A stretch of DNA of 64,000 bases, taken from the NCBI GenBank assembly GCA_947501565.1, contig CANMWJ010000001.1:186001-250000 (forward strand). The letters are read 5' to 3'. Below the pieces are notes generated by a model. It ran no database searches. It was not told where the DNA came from and saw nothing but the letters and a program-made list of their open reading frames with translations. Below are positions 41,924-52,133 of the stretch, in pieces (position 1 is the first letter of the stretch; each line of letters begins with the position of its first letter). This DNA is from an uncultured Marinobacterium sp. (lineage in GTDB: Bacteria; Pseudomonadota; Gammaproteobacteria; Pseudomonadales; Balneatricaceae). The position numbers were made by a program, and so were the translations under genes.

Positions 41924-42124
41924 TTACAGAGTAGTAACGTCTTCAGCCTGTGGGCCTTTAGGACCCTGAGCAACGTTGAATTCTACTTTCTGGCCTTCCT
42001 GCAGAGAGCGGAAGCCTTCAGCTTTGATTGCAGTGTGGTGAACGAATACGTCTGGACCCTGTTCCTGCTGAATGAAACCGAAACCTTTCTCGTCGTTAAA
42101 CCATTTTACGATGCCAGTAGCCAT
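41924..42124 (-). CDS. Cold-shock protein (CspA family)
   Basis: A 66-residue single cold-shock domain. RNP1 is KGFGFIQQ and RNP2 is VFVHHTAI within [20 protein letters not shown] and following residues; the end [14 protein letters not shown] is typical. Binds single-stranded RNA/DNA as an RNA chaperone. Whether it is cold-induced or constitutive cannot be told, though the upstream gap of about 330 bases fits a long csp leader. Confidence 0.96.
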   Translation of the reverse strand: MATGIVKWFNDEKGFGFIQQEQGPDVFVHHTAIKAEGFRSLQEGQKVEFNVAQGPKGPQAEDVTTL

Positions 42125-42455
42125 GTTTGGTGTACCTTATCTTTGTAACTGTTTGAATTTTAGACCTTTTATCTAAAAAGATCTGGTTGCTCCGAAATGG
42201 TGGTGTTACTTATGAGGCTCAGACGAGGTATTCCAAACGGTACTTCGTATTAGGGCGCACGAACACTGCCGTAATTTCAAGCTGGTTCAGTATACGTCAT
42301 TACCAGTAACTAGCAACTCTATCCCACAGAAAACTTGCATTTATTTTATTTTTTATGAATGTAACAAGTAACTGGTATTAGGGCAGGTATAGAACCGCTG
42401 CGCGGCCTCCATTCAGAGGTTTTTTGCGCAGCTAACAGGCTGTTTTTATTGCGTA
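42125..42455. promoter_or_regulatory. Gap between ribE and csp, probably csp leader/promoter
   Basis: No gene fits. The csp promoter and 5' leader must lie here on the minus strand. Reading the plus strand, CCTC (42406-42409) and GAGG (42416-42419) form a short hairpin followed by six T (42420-42425), flanked by GCTGCGC/GCGCAGC arms (42397-42403, 42426-42432). Its orientation fits no known plus-strand transcript. Confidence 0.4.
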
Positions 42456-43064
42456 TCAGGCGTTTTTTGCCATGTAACGTTCAACCGTATCAACGATCGC
42501 CTGGGTCTGGGGATCGATCTCCAGATTGATCTTGTCGCCGATCACACTTCGACCAAAGGTGGTCATCGCCAGTGTTTCCGGGATCAGATAAACGTTGAAG
42601 CGGTCCTCTTTCACTTCGCCGATGGTCAGGCTACAGCCGTTCAGCGCCACAAACCCTTTTGGCAATATGTATTTCAGCCACTGACTTGCGGTCTTAAACC
42701 AGAGTACGCAGTTGTTTTCGCTTTTTTCAATTTCGCAAATACTGACCTGATCGTGAATATGACCGGAGAGCAGGTGGCCGCCAATTTCATCACCAAAACT
42801 TGCCGCACGTTCGAAATTGACCTGATCACCGATCGACAGTTCGCCCAAATTGGTTACACGCAGAGTTTCCATAATCAGGTCGAAGCTTACCTGGTTGCCT
42901 TCAAATGCGGTGATCGTCAGGCAGGTGCCGTTCACGGCGATGCTGGCGCCCAGTTGCAGGTCGTTGGCGCGCTCTTCTGGCAGTTCCAGCTGCAGGCGCA
43001 TGAACTGATCCTTGTGCTCAATGGCTTTAACGGTGGCTTTACCCTGAACGATCCCGGTAAACAT
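42456..43064 (-). CDS. ribE: Riboflavin synthase, alpha chain
   Basis: Disproportionates two 6,7-dimethyl-8-ribityllumazine molecules into riboflavin. The 202-residue product has the two lumazine-binding repeats: MFTGIVQGKATV to GASIAVNGTCLTI, and HLLSGHIHDQVS to GFVALNGCSLTIGEV. It stands alone, apart from a main rib operon. I found no FMN riboswitch (RFN) core in the 43065-43298 upstream gap. Confidence 0.95.
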   Translation of the reverse strand: MFTGIVQGKATVKAIEHKDQFMRLQLELPEERANDLQLGASIAVNGTCLTITAFEGNQVSFDLIMETLRVTNLGELSIGDQVNFERAASFGDEIGGHLLSGHIHDQVSICEIEKSENNCVLWFKTASQWLKYILPKGFVALNGCSLTIGEVKEDRFNVYLIPETLAMTTFGRSVIGDKINLEIDPQTQAIVDTVERYMAKNA

Positions 43065-43298
43065 GTGCTATATCTCTCAAATAACTAATCTAAAGCGGGG
43101 GCACCTGCGTACAGCGTTGTGAGAGCCTGTTCAGGTGCCTATGTGATTTCGTGCGCAGAAATAGTGGTTGTACTGGTTTGTAGATCTTTAAGGGCGTAAC
43201 ACAAGCCCTATCAAGAGCAACCTGAACGTCAGGGAGCCACTGAATCTGCTAGCAACAGGCAAAGCGTAACAGTTTATGTCGGATCAAGGGAGTGTGTG

Positions 43299-44192
43299 AT
43301 GAAGGTGCTGATTACGGGTGGAACCGGATTTATCGGACAGGCATTTATCCGGGAACGACAACCACACGGTGTTAATTTTACCTGTCTGAGCCGTACGCCT
43401 GACAAGGTGAACAAGATGTTTGGCGGCAGCGTGCGTGGTGTTTCATCGTTGATGGAGGTGGACGGCGAGCAGTTTGACGCGGTGATCAACCTCTGCGGCG
43501 AACCGATCGCGGACAAGCGCTGGAGCGAGGCGCAGAAGCAGCGCTTAAGGGAGAGCCGGTTGAATATGACCCGCGCGCTGGTGGAATGGATCGCGCTGTC
43601 GGAAAAGAAACCCAACGTGATGATCAGTGGGTCGGCGATCGGGTATTACGGCTCTCAGGCAGGTGACGAGTTTCTGGTTGAGGACAGCGCGCATAAACCT
43701 GGCTTTACCCATTCACTCTGTGCTGACTGGGAAGCAGAAGCGCTACGCGCTGCGGAGCATGGGGTGCGTGTGTGTCTGATCCGGACCGGCGTGGTACTGG
43801 GGCACGGTGGGGCGCTGAATAAGATGCTGCTGCCCTTCAAACTCGGCCTGGGCGGACCTATAGGTACCGGCCAGCAGTGGATGTCCTGGATCCACATCGA
43901 GGATGAGATTCGTGCGATTCAGTTCTTACTGCGTCACCACACCCTGCAAGGAGCGTTTAACCTGACGGCTCCGGAAGCAGCGCACAATAAAGACTTTACG
44001 GCAACGCTGGGGCGGGTGTTAAAACGTCCGGCGGTGCTGCCATTGCCTCCCTTTGTGGTGGAGGTGATGTTGGGTGAGGGGGCAGAGCTGTTGCTCGAAG
44101 GACAGCGGGTGTTCCCTAAACGCTTGCTCGACGCCGGATTTGAGTTCACTTATCCCGATCTGGAACCGGCGCTGGAGGCGGTACTGGCCTAA
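43299..44192 (+). CDS. yfcH: TIGR01777-family NAD-dependent epimerase-like protein, YfcH type
   Basis: A 297-residue SDR superfamily protein of unknown reaction. Rossmann loop VLITGGTGFIGQAFI at the start; family marks INLCGEPIADKRWSEAQKQR, MISGSAIGYYGSQAGDE (catalytic-like YG), and GQQWMSWIHIEDEIRA, the hallmark of TIGR01777. Related proteins occur in cell-division/cell-envelope contexts but function is not settled. AAGGGAG precedes ATG 43299. Convergent with the K+ channel gene. Confidence 0.92.
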   Translation: MKVLITGGTGFIGQAFIRERQPHGVNFTCLSRTPDKVNKMFGGSVRGVSSLMEVDGEQFDAVINLCGEPIADKRWSEAQKQRLRESRLNMTRALVEWIALSEKKPNVMISGSAIGYYGSQAGDEFLVEDSAHKPGFTHSLCADWEAEALRAAEHGVRVCLIRTGVVLGHGGALNKMLLPFKLGLGGPIGTGQQWMSWIHIEDEIRAIQFLLRHHTLQGAFNLTAPEAAHNKDFTATLGRVLKRPAVLPLPPFVVEVMLGEGAELLLEGQRVFPKRLLDAGFEFTYPDLEPALEAVLA

Positions 44193-44205
44193 TCAAACAA
44201 GTTGT

Positions 44206-45036
44206 CTACTGGTTCTTCTTGCGGCTCTCGATACGCTCCAGCGTGTCGAGTGCACGCTCCAGCTGATCTTCAATATTCTCCAGGCGTTTTTCCAGGCCTT
44301 CAATACGGCGAATGTTACGCTCCTCCTTTTCGATCACCTCCCGCTCATCTTTCTCGATGAACAGCGCGGAGAAGCTGGCGGTCAGCATAGAGAACAAACC
44401 CACGCCCATCAGGATCAGCATGGCGCCGAAGATGCGGCTCTCCGTGGTGGTGGGGACAAAATCGCCATATCCGACGGTCGAAACTGTAACCCAGGCCCAC
44501 CAGATGCCGTCGATCGGATTGTCGAACGCAGGATCGATGCCGGAGATCAGAAAGCCGGAAAATACCAGGATGACGAAACTGATCGCCAGTGTTGTACCCA
44601 GGTGGTGTCGGGAGAGCAGCAGGCGCATATCCTGCGAGATGCGGATGAATATCCCCATCATCAGCGCCAGGCGAAGTGTACGGAGGATGCCCGCGTAGTA
44701 GGTCTCGACACCAAAGAGTACAGGTACGCCGGCGAGGATGATCACCAGACTCATCCAGTTCTGACGCACATAACGGCGCCGGTCATCCACCAGTGCGCCA
44801 AGGATTGTCATCTCCGTGATAAAACAGAGCCAGATCAGCCAGTCGGTGGTAAATGAGAGGAGAGGGGAGGTAACGCCTTTAGCTGCGAGATACCAGTCGA
44901 TCAGAATCCAGATGGCGGCGAAAAACATCGGCCATTCCAGGCGGCGGCCCCACAACCGGGCTCGGGCGTTCTCGTCGGGGGCTACCCCTGCCAGTCCAAC
45001 CAGGCGCATCAACGCGGTGTGTTTCTGAAATGGCAT
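44206..45036 (-). CDS. Voltage-gated-type potassium channel
   Basis: A 276-residue ion channel with a six-helix plan: S1-S4 region (MFFAAIWILIDWYLAAKG, FITEMTILGALVDD, and an arginine-bearing S4-like ILRTLRLALMMGIFIRIS), pore helix and filter TVSTVGYGDFVPTT, inner helix GAMLILMGVGLFSMLTASFS. After the pore comes a ~55-residue charged coiled coil (EVIEKEERNIRRIEGLEKRL), likely for tetramer assembly. AAGGAT before the ATG lies near the batD stop, 14 bases away, so the two are probably one operon. Confidence 0.92.
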   Translation of the reverse strand: MPFQKHTALMRLVGLAGVAPDENARARLWGRRLEWPMFFAAIWILIDWYLAAKGVTSPLLSFTTDWLIWLCFITEMTILGALVDDRRRYVRQNWMSLVIILAGVPVLFGVETYYAGILRTLRLALMMGIFIRISQDMRLLLSRHHLGTTLAISFVILVFSGFLISGIDPAFDNPIDGIWWAWVTVSTVGYGDFVPTTTESRIFGAMLILMGVGLFSMLTASFSALFIEKDEREVIEKEERNIRRIEGLEKRLENIEDQLERALDTLERIESRKKNQ

Positions 45037-45049
45037 CCTTCGCTATCCT

Positions 45050-46735
45050 TCAGACGTTGTAGACGTCCTGGCTGTAACTGTTGTCCGGCGACTGTGCCGG
45101 GTTATGGCGTTCACGAATCCGGCTGACCGCTTCAAGCAGCAGATCGCCTCGCCACAGGTGGGCTTCGCCGTGATTCAGATGATGCTCCATATCCATCAGC
45201 AGCAGGTCAAAGGTCTGGCTGGCGGCAGCGATCGCAACATCCTCACTGCTGTAGATCTCCACCTGCGGCCAAAAGTACTGTGCCCATTCTATTACCAGCA
45301 GGCGGCTGGCTTCACAATCGTTTTGGGTACAAGCAAGGGCCAGCTGCTGGAAACTTTCACCTTCTGCGACGGCGATCAGATCAACTTCATCGTACTCCGA
45401 TGAACTCTCAAGCGGTTGCGTGCTGTTCCCGGCGGACTGGCGTTTACGCATCCGGTTGAAGGTGTAAAGCCAACCCAGGCTGGATACGATCGCCAAGCCG
45501 GTCAGTAACCAGATGAGTAACGATAGGTTATCCATCTCGTCCGTGCCGGCGGTAACCGGCTGCTCCGCTACAGCGTTATCGGTAGCATTGCTACTCAGCT
45601 GTGGAGGTGGCGTTGCCGCTACGACAGCAGCAGGGCGGGCGGCCGAGACGTTAATTAAGGTCGCGGGCAGGCGAGTCTCTTGCTCTTTATCCTGAACCAC
45701 GTCCCACCAGGGTACGCGGATCTCACGCAGGGTTATCTCGCCGCGTTCCAGGGGCGTGATTGTCAGCTCTTCGGTACGGCTGCTGATAATCCCTTTTTCC
45801 GTGAACGTCTCTTCCAGAATGACATTATCCAGCTGGACGTCGGCCAGCTCATTCTTCAGCGAACTGAGCGAAGGCAGCTCGGAGGCCAGAATCCCCTGGG
45901 CTTCCAGTGTGATCACCCGTTTGATCCCTTCACCCAACGCGGCACTGTTACGTTGCTGCAGGTTGTCCCGCAGAGCGACGTTTTTTGCCGGAATCCAATA
46001 CCCCGGATTCTTCTGCTGCGCTTTAGGGAGTACAGCGAGCTCAATCGGCTCTTTCTGCAGAACCTGAGGCAGGCTATCGGGCTGGCCATCGTTGAAGCTG
46101 AGTGGTTCCAGTTTGATCAGGCCGCTGTACTTGGGGTAGATCCCGTAGTTCTGTTCCAGCACATGGTAGCTCTGGCCACGCAGCGGAGCCTGGTACTGTT
46201 TAGGTTCACCCAGTGCTTTTATCACAGCATCTGAGGTGATGGGATCTGAGAGGGACGCCCCCTTTGGCAGTGGGTTGCGGTGGTAGAGCTTTACATTCAG
46301 TAGCGCCTGGCTGTGGATGTAGATCTCGTTGGTGTCCAGCTCTGTTTCCAGAATCAGTGATTGGGAGAGCAGTGCAGGGGCCGCTTTCTCATTGGCCAGT
46401 ACGTTCAGGCGGATCGGCGACGACGCTTCGTCGCCCACAGGAATTGCGGGAATTGTCAGGCTGCCGTCTCTGAGTGGTCGCAGCATAACCTGCCAGCGTG
46501 TAGTGACACGGCGCTCGCCGCTGCTGTAGCTGGAGATACTCATCTGTTTGGAGCCGATGATACGGAAGTTTTGCCCCAGTCCGGACAGGTCGGGGTTCTG
46601 TCTCAGTTTCTGATCAGCTTCAATGGTCAGTTGCAGTGCGTCGCCCAGACTGACGGTGTGTTGATTAACATGCGCATTAACTGCTGCGTGCAGAGGGAAA
46701 CTAAGAAGGGCGGTCAGCAACAACAGCGTTCGCAT
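45050..46735 (-). CDS. batD: BatD-like membrane protein (orphan)
   Basis: A 561-residue BatD (oxygen tolerance/aerotolerance) family protein. Signal peptide MRTLLLLTALLSFPLHAA, then Ig-like repeats (VSLGDALQLTIEADQ, LTIPAIPVGDEASSPI, GEITLREIRVPWWDV), one C-terminal membrane helix (LLIWLLTGLAIVSSLGWLYTF) and a ~110-residue cytoplasmic tail. BatD usually sits with moxR-batABC; those genes are not here, and it is instead followed by a K+ channel gene. ATG 46735 starts the signal peptide; TTG 46741 would add two residues. Confidence 0.88.
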   Translation of the reverse strand: MRTLLLLTALLSFPLHAAVNAHVNQHTVSLGDALQLTIEADQKLRQNPDLSGLGQNFRIIGSKQMSISSYSSGERRVTTRWQVMLRPLRDGSLTIPAIPVGDEASSPIRLNVLANEKAAPALLSQSLILETELDTNEIYIHSQALLNVKLYHRNPLPKGASLSDPITSDAVIKALGEPKQYQAPLRGQSYHVLEQNYGIYPKYSGLIKLEPLSFNDGQPDSLPQVLQKEPIELAVLPKAQQKNPGYWIPAKNVALRDNLQQRNSAALGEGIKRVITLEAQGILASELPSLSSLKNELADVQLDNVILEETFTEKGIISSRTEELTITPLERGEITLREIRVPWWDVVQDKEQETRLPATLINVSAARPAAVVAATPPPQLSSNATDNAVAEQPVTAGTDEMDNLSLLIWLLTGLAIVSSLGWLYTFNRMRKRQSAGNSTQPLESSSEYDEVDLIAVAEGESFQQLALACTQNDCEASRLLVIEWAQYFWPQVEIYSSEDVAIAAASQTFDLLLMDMEHHLNHGEAHLWRGDLLLEAVSRIRERHNPAQSPDNSYSQDVYNV

Positions 46736-46915
46736 AAACAACGGGTTCCGGCTTCGGACAGATACAATTCGACTATTATGGGTAAAGCTCCGGTGCTTAT
46801 CAAACCGGATTCCTTTCCAGCATGTTTGCTGGATAAAGCTTGTGATTAGTAGCTATATTGAAGAGAAGCGATGTCGCTATCTTGTTGATTTATCTGTTAC
46901 AAGGAAGGTTTAGTC

Positions 46916-49900
46916 ATGCCCAGATACGACAGTGAAAGCAAAGCACAGCTGTTAGCTCAACTGCGTGAAGAGATTGATGAGCGCTTACCGCAGGCCAAAG
47001 CTGAAGAGCTGAACACCTTTGCGTCGACCTACTATTCCTCCGCATCACCCGCCGATATCTGCGAGTGGCGACTGGATGATCTCTATGGATCAACGGTGGC
47101 CTGCTGGCAGTTCCTGCAACAGCGTAAACCGCAGGAAGCAAAAGTCCGCGTCTTCAATCCCGATTATGAAGCCCATGGTTGGCAGTCCAGCCACACAGTG
47201 GTGGAGATCCTGCATCAGGATATGCCCTTCATTGTGGATTCCCTGCGCATGGAGCTTAATCAGCGCAACCTGACGATCCACGCCATCAACAGTGCAATCC
47301 TCACGGTCAAACGGGATGACAAACATCAGTTGCAGGGATTACTGACCAAAGACAGCCGCGCCAAAGGTGCGCAGCGGGAGTGTCTGGTCTCGGTTGAAGT
47401 GGATCGCCATACCGATCCTGCCCAACTGGCCGATCTGGAAGCCCGCATCCGGGCGGTGTTTGATGATGTGCGCATGGTCGTTGAGGATTTCGAAGCGATG
47501 GTGGGTTGCTGCGACCTGCTGGAGAAAGAGTTTCGCCGTCTGATTCCGCGTATGGACGAGAACGATGTTACTGAAGTCCGTGAGTTTGTGCGCTGGCTGA
47601 AGACCCACTTTACCTTCCTGGGTTATGACGAATTCGAGCTGGTGGATGTAGACGGACGACAGCAGTTGCAGGCAGTGATGGGCAGCCAGCTGGGGTTGCT
47701 GAAATACTGTGACGAACATTGTCGTGAAACGCTGGTGGATGAAGGTAACCGCGATGCGGGTGATTTTGTCCTGATACCGGATATCCTTTCGTTCTCCAAA
47801 TCCGCCTCCAAGTCGCTTGTGCATCGCCCAGCGTATCCGGATTACATCAGCATCAAACGCTTCGACAGTGAAGGGAACGTGATTGGTGAGGCCCGTTTCC
47901 TGGGGCTTTATACCTCCAACGTGTATATCCAGAGTTCTCGTTTCATACCGGTAGTGCGCCATAAGGTCGATAAGGTGATGGAGCGCTCCGGTTTGCACCG
48001 GTTGGGGCATGACTGGAAAGAGCTGTTGCAGATACTGGAGATCTACCCGCGTGATGATCTGTTCCAGATCGGTGTAGAGGAGCTGGTGGATACTGCGATG
48101 GGTATCCTGCAGATTCATGAGCGCCGTCAGATCCGGCTATTTTTGAGACGAGACCACTTCGGCCAATTTTTCTCCTGCTTGGTTTATGCCCCTCGTGAGG
48201 TGTACAGCACAGAATTCCGTCTTCAGGTAGAGAAAATACTCTGTGATCAGCTGGGCTGTAATCAGGCTGATTTTAATACCTATTTCTCCGAATCTATTCT
48301 GGCGCGTACTCAGTTTATCCTGCGTGGCGACGAACCGGTGCGTGAAGATGTGGATGTGCTGGCACTGGAGGATATGATCCGGGATGCCGCACGCAGCTGG
48401 AACGACCACCTCTACGATGCTCTGGTTGAGGCGATGGGCGAGGAGCGCGGTATCGAAGCTTATAACTGCTATGGTCAGGGCTTCTCGGGTAGCTATCGCT
48501 CCGATTTTTCTGCGCGTACCGCCGTGGTGGATATCGGTCATATGATGCAGCTGAGTGCCTCAGAGCCACTGGCGTTCAGTTTTTACCGAGCCCTGGAGAA
48601 AGAACCGGATACCATCAACTTCAAGTTGTTCAGCTATGGGAACTCTCTCCCGCTGTCTGATGTATTACCGGTATTGGAAAAGTTGGGGCTGCGGGTATTG
48701 GATGAACACCCCTACCGTCTCAAAGGAGCCCATGAGGAGATCTGGGTCCACGATTTCAATCTGGCCTATATAGGTACGGATCTGATCGACTTTGAAGCCA
48801 ACAAAGATATCTTCGAAGAAGCGTTTCTCAATATCTGGCAGGGCAATGCGGTCAGCGACGAGTTTAACCGCCTGGTACTGCCTGCACAGCTCGGGTGGCG
48901 CGAGGTCAATATACTGCGTGCCTACGGCGCCTACATGAAGCAGATACGCTTCAATATCAGTACCGAAGGTGTTGCTGCTGCGCTGAACAATCAGGTTGGC
49001 ATTGCACGTAAGCTGGTGGCACTGTTCGAAGCGCGTTTCCATCCGGAGAAGCAGGATGCCGAGAAACAGGCCGAGCTGCAGGCTCAGGTGATGTCTGATC
49101 TGGACAGCGTACAAAGTCTTAACGAAGACCGCGTGATCCGTCAGTACCTCGCACTGATCATCGCGACACAACGAACCAACTACTATCAGACAGAGCAGGG
49201 CGCATATAAAGGTTACTGTTCATTCAAGCTGCTGCCGGGCGAAATCCCGCATATCCCTCTGCCTAAACCGATGTTTGAGATCTTCGTGTTTGCGCCCTGG
49301 ATGGAGGGCGTTCATCTGCGCGGTGGTAAGGTGGCCCGCGGTGGGTTGCGTTGGTCGGATCGTAATGACGACTACCGCACCGAGGTGCTGGGTCTGGTGA
49401 AAGCACAGCAGGTGAAAAATGCGGTGATCGTGCCGGTTGGCGCGAAAGGTGGCTTTGTCGCGAAACGCCTGAATCCCGAGATGTCGCGTCAGGAGTGGCT
49501 GGACGAAGGTGTGTATTGCTACAAAACCTTCATCCGGGGTTTGCTGGATATCACCGACAATCTGGTTGAGGGCGATGTTAAGCGACCTGCCGATGTGGTG
49601 GTACATGACGAGGACGACACCTACCTGGTTGTTGCTGCAGACAAGGGGACGGCGACATTCTCCGATATCGCCAACGGTATCTCACAGGAGTACGGCTTCT
49701 GGCTGGGCGATGCGTTCGCGTCCGGTGGCAGTCAGGGCTATGACCATAAGGCGATGGGCATCACTGCGAAAGGCGCCTGGGTTTCGGTAGAGCGTCACTT
49801 CCGCGAAATGGGGATCAATACTGCGAAGGATGATTTCACGGTTGTGGGGATCGGCGATATGGCGGGGGATGTGTTTGGTAACGGCATGCTGCTGTCCAAA

Positions 49901-51748
49901 CATATTCGTCTGACTGCCGCGTTTAACCACATGCATATCTTTATCGACCCAAGCCCGGACGCTGCAAAAAGTTGGGAGGAGCGGAAGCGCTTATTCGAAC
50001 TGCCGCGCTCCAGCTGGAGTGATTACAACGCCGATCTGATCTCTAAAGGTGGTGGTATCTTTTCGCGTAGTCTGAAGGCGATCGAGCTGACGCCGCAGAT
50101 GAAGAAACTGACCGGCCTGAACGAGCCGCGGGTAACGCCGAGTGAGTTGATCTCCGCACTGCTGAAAGCTCCGGTCGATCTGATCTGGAATGGTGGTATT
50201 GGTACCTACGTTAAGGCGGAAAACGAAACCCACGCAGAGGTGGGTGACAAAGCCAATGACGGTGTGCGTATCAACGCCAGTGAGCTCAGCTGCAAGGTGA
50301 TTGGTGAAGGTGGCAACCTGGGGATGACGCAGCAGGCCCGCATGGAGTATGCGCTGCGTGGTGGACGTATGAATACCGACTTCATCGATAACGCAGGTGG
50401 GGTGGATTGTTCCGACCACGAGGTCAATATCAAGATACTGCTTAACCAGATCGTGACCGAAGGAGACCTGACCGCCAAACAGCGTAATCAGCTGCTGGAA
50501 GATATGACCGAGGCTGTATCTGAGTTGGTGCTGAAAAATAATTACCGCCAGGTGCAGGCGATCAGTGTGGCGGAGTCACGCTCAATGCTAAATATGGCGG
50601 AGTACCGCCGGTTTATCAGCCACCTGGAGCAGGAGGGTAAGCTTAATCGGGCGCTGGAGTTTATTCCGGAAGATGATGTACTGGCAGATCGGAAAAATGA
50701 AGGTCGCGGTCTGACACGACCGGAGCTATCGGTACTGGTCTCCTACAGCAAAGCGGATCTGAAGGAAGCGTTGGTTCACGCGCGGGTGGCAGATGATCCA
50801 TACCTGAGCCGCGAGCTGGCTACGGCGTTCCCGGATAAAATGACCGAACGCTACATGGACGCGATGCAGGCGCACCGCCTGAAGCCTGAGATCGTTGCGA
50901 CTCAGATCGCCAATCACATCGTCAACATCATGGGTATTAATTTTGTCGACCGGCTGCGTGCATCTACGGGTGCGGACGACGCGACGATCGCCCGTGCCTA
51001 TGTGTTAACCCGCGATATTTTGGATCTGAACCGTTTATGGGAGCAGATCGAAGCGTTGGATAACAAGGTCGATGCTGATGTGCAGATCAGCATGATGCAT
51101 GACCTGCAGCATCTTGCGAGACGCACCACCCGTTGGTTTGTGCGTAACCGCCGCGCTGAGCTGAACTGTGCCCAGGAAGCAGAATTCTTTACCGCGCAAC
51201 TGGGCAAGCTGAGTAAAAAGATGGGTGAACTGTTGTGTGGTGAGCCCAAAGATAGCTGGTGTGAGGCCTATGAGCGTTACGTCGCTGCAGGTGTCCCAAA
51301 ACGGTTAGCCGAGGTTGTGGCTGGCGCGCGCAGCCTATACAGCGCTCTGGGGATATTGGAGGTCGCACGTGAAACCAAAATCAACGCTGACGTGGTTGCT
51401 AATACCTACTTCGAACTGGGTGAGAATCTGGGGCTGCAGTGGTTTACCAGCCAGCTGAATGATCTTGAGGTGGATAACTACTGGCAGGCGCTGGCGCGGG
51501 AGTCATTCCGTGATGACCTCGATTGGCAGCAGCGGGCGCTGCTGTCCAACGTTCTGGCACGTTATCGCCGTAATCCGGGTATTCCCGAGATGGTGGCGGA
51601 GTGGAGTGAGATCAACCGTGTGCGCGTACAACGCTGGCAAGCTGTACTCAATGAGCTAAAAACCGCTGAACGGGAGGATTATGCGATGTACACTGTCGCC
51701 GTGCGTGAACTCTTTGATCTGGCCAAGAACAGTGAGTTTGCGGAATAA
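46916..51748 (+). CDS. gdhB: NAD-specific glutamate dehydrogenase, large (180 kDa) type
   Basis: Catabolic enzyme that deaminates glutamate to 2-oxoglutarate with NAD. At 1610 residues it matches the L-GDH180 class of Pseudomonas and relatives. The ~700-residue N-terminal part has ACT-like regulatory folds (MPFIVDSLRMELNQRNLTIH). The catalytic core has GGKVARGGLRWSDRNDDYRT, KNAVIVPVGAKGGFVAK and VVGIGDMAGDVFGNGMLLSK; the long C-terminal extension is helical. GGAAGG precedes the ATG. A DUF2835 gene follows. It feeds the TCA genes at the right end of the window. Confidence 0.97.
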   Translation: MPRYDSESKAQLLAQLREEIDERLPQAKAEELNTFASTYYSSASPADICEWRLDDLYGSTVACWQFLQQRKPQEAKVRVFNPDYEAHGWQSSHTVVEILHQDMPFIVDSLRMELNQRNLTIHAINSAILTVKRDDKHQLQGLLTKDSRAKGAQRECLVSVEVDRHTDPAQLADLEARIRAVFDDVRMVVEDFEAMVGCCDLLEKEFRRLIPRMDENDVTEVREFVRWLKTHFTFLGYDEFELVDVDGRQQLQAVMGSQLGLLKYCDEHCRETLVDEGNRDAGDFVLIPDILSFSKSASKSLVHRPAYPDYISIKRFDSEGNVIGEARFLGLYTSNVYIQSSRFIPVVRHKVDKVMERSGLHRLGHDWKELLQILEIYPRDDLFQIGVEELVDTAMGILQIHERRQIRLFLRRDHFGQFFSCLVYAPREVYSTEFRLQVEKILCDQLGCNQADFNTYFSESILARTQFILRGDEPVREDVDVLALEDMIRDAARSWNDHLYDALVEAMGEERGIEAYNCYGQGFSGSYRSDFSARTAVVDIGHMMQLSASEPLAFSFYRALEKEPDTINFKLFSYGNSLPLSDVLPVLEKLGLRVLDEHPYRLKGAHEEIWVHDFNLAYIGTDLIDFEANKDIFEEAFLNIWQGNAVSDEFNRLVLPAQLGWREVNILRAYGAYMKQIRFNISTEGVAAALNNQVGIARKLVALFEARFHPEKQDAEKQAELQAQVMSDLDSVQSLNEDRVIRQYLALIIATQRTNYYQTEQGAYKGYCSFKLLPGEIPHIPLPKPMFEIFVFAPWMEGVHLRGGKVARGGLRWSDRNDDYRTEVLGLVKAQQVKNAVIVPVGAKGGFVAKRLNPEMSRQEWLDEGVYCYKTFIRGLLDITDNLVEGDVKRPADVVVHDEDDTYLVVAADKGTATFSDIANGISQEYGFWLGDAFASGGSQGYDHKAMGITAKGAWVSVERHFREMGINTAKDDFTVVGIGDMAGDVFGNGMLLSKHIRLTAAFNHMHIFIDPSPDAAKSWEERKRLFELPRSSWSDYNADLISKGGGIFSRSLKAIELTPQMKKLTGLNEPRVTPSELISALLKAPVDLIWNGGIGTYVKAENETHAEVGDKANDGVRINASELSCKVIGEGGNLGMTQQARMEYALRGGRMNTDFIDNAGGVDCSDHEVNIKILLNQIVTEGDLTAKQRNQLLEDMTEAVSELVLKNNYRQVQAISVAESRSMLNMAEYRRFISHLEQEGKLNRALEFIPEDDVLADRKNEGRGLTRPELSVLVSYSKADLKEALVHARVADDPYLSRELATAFPDKMTERYMDAMQAHRLKPEIVATQIANHIVNIMGINFVDRLRASTGADDATIARAYVLTRDILDLNRLWEQIEALDNKVDADVQISMMHDLQHLARRTTRWFVRNRRAELNCAQEAEFFTAQLGKLSKKMGELLCGEPKDSWCEAYERYVAAGVPKRLAEVVAGARSLYSALGILEVARETKINADVVANTYFELGENLGLQWFTSQLNDLEVDNYWQALARESFRDDLDWQQRALLSNVLARYRRNPGIPEMVAEWSEINRVRVQRWQAVLNELKTAEREDYAMYTVAVRELFDLAKNSEFAE

Positions 51749-51775
51749 GTCGATACTGCTCTAGCTTGTTTTGGA

Positions 51776-51997
51776 ATGAACGAAATAGTTTTTGATCTTC
51801 AATTGCCCGCTGAGAAATACTTGCGGGTGTATCAAGGCAGTGCCCGCGAAGTGGTGACGCGGGCACTGGATGGGCGCACGGTGCGCTTTCCCGCCGAACT
51901 GCTGAAACCCTATCTACTGCATGCTGGGATTTTTGGGCGTTTCCGGATCCGCTTCGATAAAAACGGGCGTTTTCAGGAGATCACCAAGCTTTCCTGA
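51776..51997 (+). CDS. DUF2835 family protein
   Basis: A 73-residue basic protein of the DUF2835 family: FDLQLPAEKYLRVYQGSARE, RTVRFPAELLKPYLLHAGI, FRIRFDKNGRF. Its function is unknown. It commonly lies next to large gdhB in related bacteria, as here (28 bases downstream), so a link to glutamate metabolism is possible but unproven. Confidence 0.85.
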   Translation: MNEIVFDLQLPAEKYLRVYQGSAREVVTRALDGRTVRFPAELLKPYLLHAGIFGRFRIRFDKNGRFQEITKLS

Positions 51998-52133
51998 GCC
52001 TATCTGTGTGGCGGCGTATCCAGACCCCTACCTTCACTGAGGGATCACAGCGTTATCGGGCTGGTCTGCTCTGTTAATGGTGTGCGCGGTCGCCTATAAT
52101 CAGCGGCAAATTTTTTCTGCGTAGAGAAGCCAC

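Noticed and set aside
43065-43298. FMN riboswitch upstream of riboflavin synthase
   Set aside because: I looked for the conserved RFN core on the minus strand and did not find it.
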